A DNA stretch of 22,150 nt. Origin: Actinomycetes bacterium. Its GTDB lineage: Bacteria > Actinomycetota > Actinomycetes > Propionibacteriales > Propionibacteriaceae. Positions 20,764 to 22,150 of the stretch are shown here, in pieces. The notes under the pieces are model-generated. The model searched no databases. It was not told the DNA's origin and worked only from the letters and a program-made list of their open reading frames with translations. A program made the translations under genes and the position numbers. The stretch covers positions 1-22,150 of the forward strand of contig JAEXCA010000182.1 in NCBI GenBank assembly GCA_023393755.1. Reading direction: 5' to 3'. Each line of letters begins with the position of its first letter. The first letter of the stretch is position 1.

Positions 20764-22119
20764 ATGGGTGAACTCCGCGCCAGCACGGCGTTGCTGACCG
20801 ACCACTACGAACTCACCATGGTGCAGGCCGCGCTCGGCTCGGGCACCGCCAGCCGGCGCAGCGTCTTCGAACTGTTCGCCCGGCGGTTGCCCACCGGACG
20901 GCGATACGGCGTGGTCGCCGGCGTCGGACGGGTGCTGGACGCCATCGAGGCCTTCCGGTTCGATCCCGCCGAGATCGACTTCCTGCTGGGCCACAAGGTG
21001 GTGAACGAGCAGACCGCCGACTGGCTGGCCGGCTACCGGTTCACCGGGGACGTCTGGGGGTACCCCGAGGGAGAGGTCTACTTCCCCGGCTCCCCCGTGC
21101 TGACCGTGACCGGCAGCTTCGCCGAGGCCGTCGTGCTGGAGACGGTGCTGCTGTCGATCTACAACTACGACTGCGCGGTCGCCGCGGCGGCCTCCCGGAT
21201 GATCCAGATGGCCAGCCGCCGGCCCTGCATCGAGATGGGTTCCCGGCGGGCCAACGAGCAGGCCGCGGTGGCGGCGGCGCGAGCCGCCTATGTCGCCGGG
21301 TTCACCTCCACCTCCAACCTGGAGGCCGGCCGCCGCTACGGCATCCCGACCACCGGCACCGCCGCGCACTCCTTCACCCTGCTGCACGACAGCGAGGAAC
21401 AGGCCTTCGCCGCCCAAATCGCGGCGCTGGGCGAGAACACCACCCTGCTGGTCGACACCTACGACGTCGAGCAGGCGATCCGCACCGGCGTCCGGCTCAC
21501 CGAGGGACGGCTGGGCGCGGTCCGGCTGGATTCCGGCGACCTGGCCGAGCAGGCCACCGAGGTGCGCGAGCTGCTCGACTCGCTCGGCGCCACCCGGACC
21601 CGGATCATCGTCACCTCCGACCTGGACGAGTTCCAGATCGCCGCGCTGCGCTCCGCGCCAGTGGACGGCTACGGCGTCGGCACCGCGCTGGTGACCGGTT
21701 CCGGCTCCCCCACCTGCAGCTTCGTCTACAAGCTGGTGGCTCGCGCGAACGATGACGACCCGGCCTCTCCCCTGCTGCCGGTGGCGAAGAAGAGCCAGGA
21801 CAAGAGCTCGATCGGCGGACGCAAGTTCGCGTTGCGCCGGCTCGGTCCGGACGGCCGCGCCGAGGCCGAGGTGGTCGGGATCGGTGCCGCGCCGCCGAAC
21901 GACGGCAATGACCGTCCACTGTTGGTCGAACTGGTGCGCGGCGGACGGATCGTCGGACGCGAGCCGCTGACCGCGGCCCGGGAGCGCCACCTGCTCTCGG
22001 TCGCCGAACTGCCCTCGAGCGCTCGCAAGATGTCCCGCGGCGAGCCGGTGATCGAGACCATCATGCTGGACGAGGCCGGGCAGCCGACCCACAATCCGTA
22101 CGCCACCAAGGAGGCCTGA
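20764..22119 (+). CDS. pncB: Nicotinate phosphoribosyltransferase
   Basis: Makes nicotinate mononucleotide from nicotinate and PRPP (Preiss-Handler NAD salvage); cytoplasmic, 451 residues from ATG 20764. Family motifs: ALLTDHYELTMVQAAL at the N-terminus, RRYGVVAGVGRVLD, GSRRANEQAAVAAARAAYVAGF, the active-site histidine region GTAAHSFTLLHDSEEQAF, VRLDSGDLAEQ and GVGTALVTGSGSP (PRPP site), then KKSQDKSSIGGRK. ATG 20764 is preferred over GTG 20755 because TATTGT ends 7 bp upstream and GTG 20755 would overlap it. The stop overlaps the next gene by one base. Confidence 0.95.
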   Translation: MGELRASTALLTDHYELTMVQAALGSGTASRRSVFELFARRLPTGRRYGVVAGVGRVLDAIEAFRFDPAEIDFLLGHKVVNEQTADWLAGYRFTGDVWGYPEGEVYFPGSPVLTVTGSFAEAVVLETVLLSIYNYDCAVAAAASRMIQMASRRPCIEMGSRRANEQAAVAAARAAYVAGFTSTSNLEAGRRYGIPTTGTAAHSFTLLHDSEEQAFAAQIAALGENTTLLVDTYDVEQAIRTGVRLTEGRLGAVRLDSGDLAEQATEVRELLDSLGATRTRIIVTSDLDEFQIAALRSAPVDGYGVGTALVTGSGSPTCSFVYKLVARANDDDPASPLLPVAKKSQDKSSIGGRKFALRRLGPDGRAEAEVVGIGAAPPNDGNDRPLLVELVRGGRIVGREPLTAARERHLLSVAELPSSARKMSRGEPVIETIMLDEAGQPTHNPYATKEA

Positions 22120-22150
22120 TGAGCCGCGCCCTGATCGTCGTCGACGTCCA
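22119..22150 (+). CDS. pncA: Nicotinamidase/isochorismatase family protein (partial, 5' end only)
   Basis: Ten complete codons, MSRALIVVDV, are present before the window ends. This matches the first strand of nicotinamidases, where the aspartate of the IVVDVQ motif is catalytic. AAGGAGG lies 4 bp upstream and the ATG overlaps the pncB stop (TGATG). Coupling to pncB fits: nicotinamide to nicotinate (PncA), then to NaMN (PncB). The assignment rests on ten residues plus context. Confidence 0.7.
   Translation, partial: MSRALIVVDV

Noticed and set aside
20191..22092. 818-codon minus frame extending upstream of DUF2017
   Set aside because: Reads through clpS, the palindromic element and antisense to pncB; only the part from GTG 20190 is a real protein.

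Overview
The window is high-GC chromosomal DNA from an actinomycete, most likely Propionibacteriaceae or a close relative (inferred; no rRNA marker is present). Three things suggest this: the codon bias, the many TAnnnT -10 boxes placed 6-8 bp before start codons (predicted leaderless mRNAs), and the conserved actinobacterial order pncB / clpS-DUF2017 / murI / rph-rdgB.

Left part (1-8523). A tRNA-Leu(UAG) gene is followed by an MFS transporter on the + strand that runs tail-to-tail into dinB. The minus strand then carries folA-dinB, a small two-gene membrane operon behind a perfect CsoR-type palindrome, a SAM methyltransferase, rph-rdgB-thyA and murI. thyA has been separated from folA. The 420-bp rph/murI gap has no gene but holds two ~103-bp direct repeats and a G-quadruplex-type tract.

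Centre (8589-19569). About 11 kb is an iron-acquisition island. The left edge has a 47-codon orphan + strand gene and a 4 x 30-bp quasi-palindromic repeat array. The rest is minus-strand iron transport. feoA-feoB-feoC is a ferrous iron importer whose FeoB has a seven-cysteine insertion in its G domain. Upstream lies a compact eight-gene operon: FTR1 permease, P19-type lipoprotein, DUF2318 Fe-S membrane protein, two FtsX/MacB permeases, an ABC ATPase, an FMN-binding lipoprotein and ApbE flavin transferase. Both operons begin with an almost identical sequence in which an IdeR/DtxR-like iron box overlaps the -10 element and the GTG start lies 7 bp beyond it. I infer a single iron-repressed unit: P19/FTR1 captures and moves iron, the flavoprotein may supply or relay electrons, and FeoABC imports Fe2+.

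Right part (19636-22150). DUF2017 and clpS lie on the minus strand, then a divergent intergenic region carrying a 158-bp palindromic MITE-like element, then pncB and the first codons of a nicotinamidase (pncA) on the + strand.

Beyond the genes, the main novelty is repeats. A 58-62-bp element fills exactly the stop-to-start gap in two unrelated gene pairs (rph-rdgB and feoB-feoC). A GGGGACGGTTC family occurs at both 8.7 kb and 20.6 kb.
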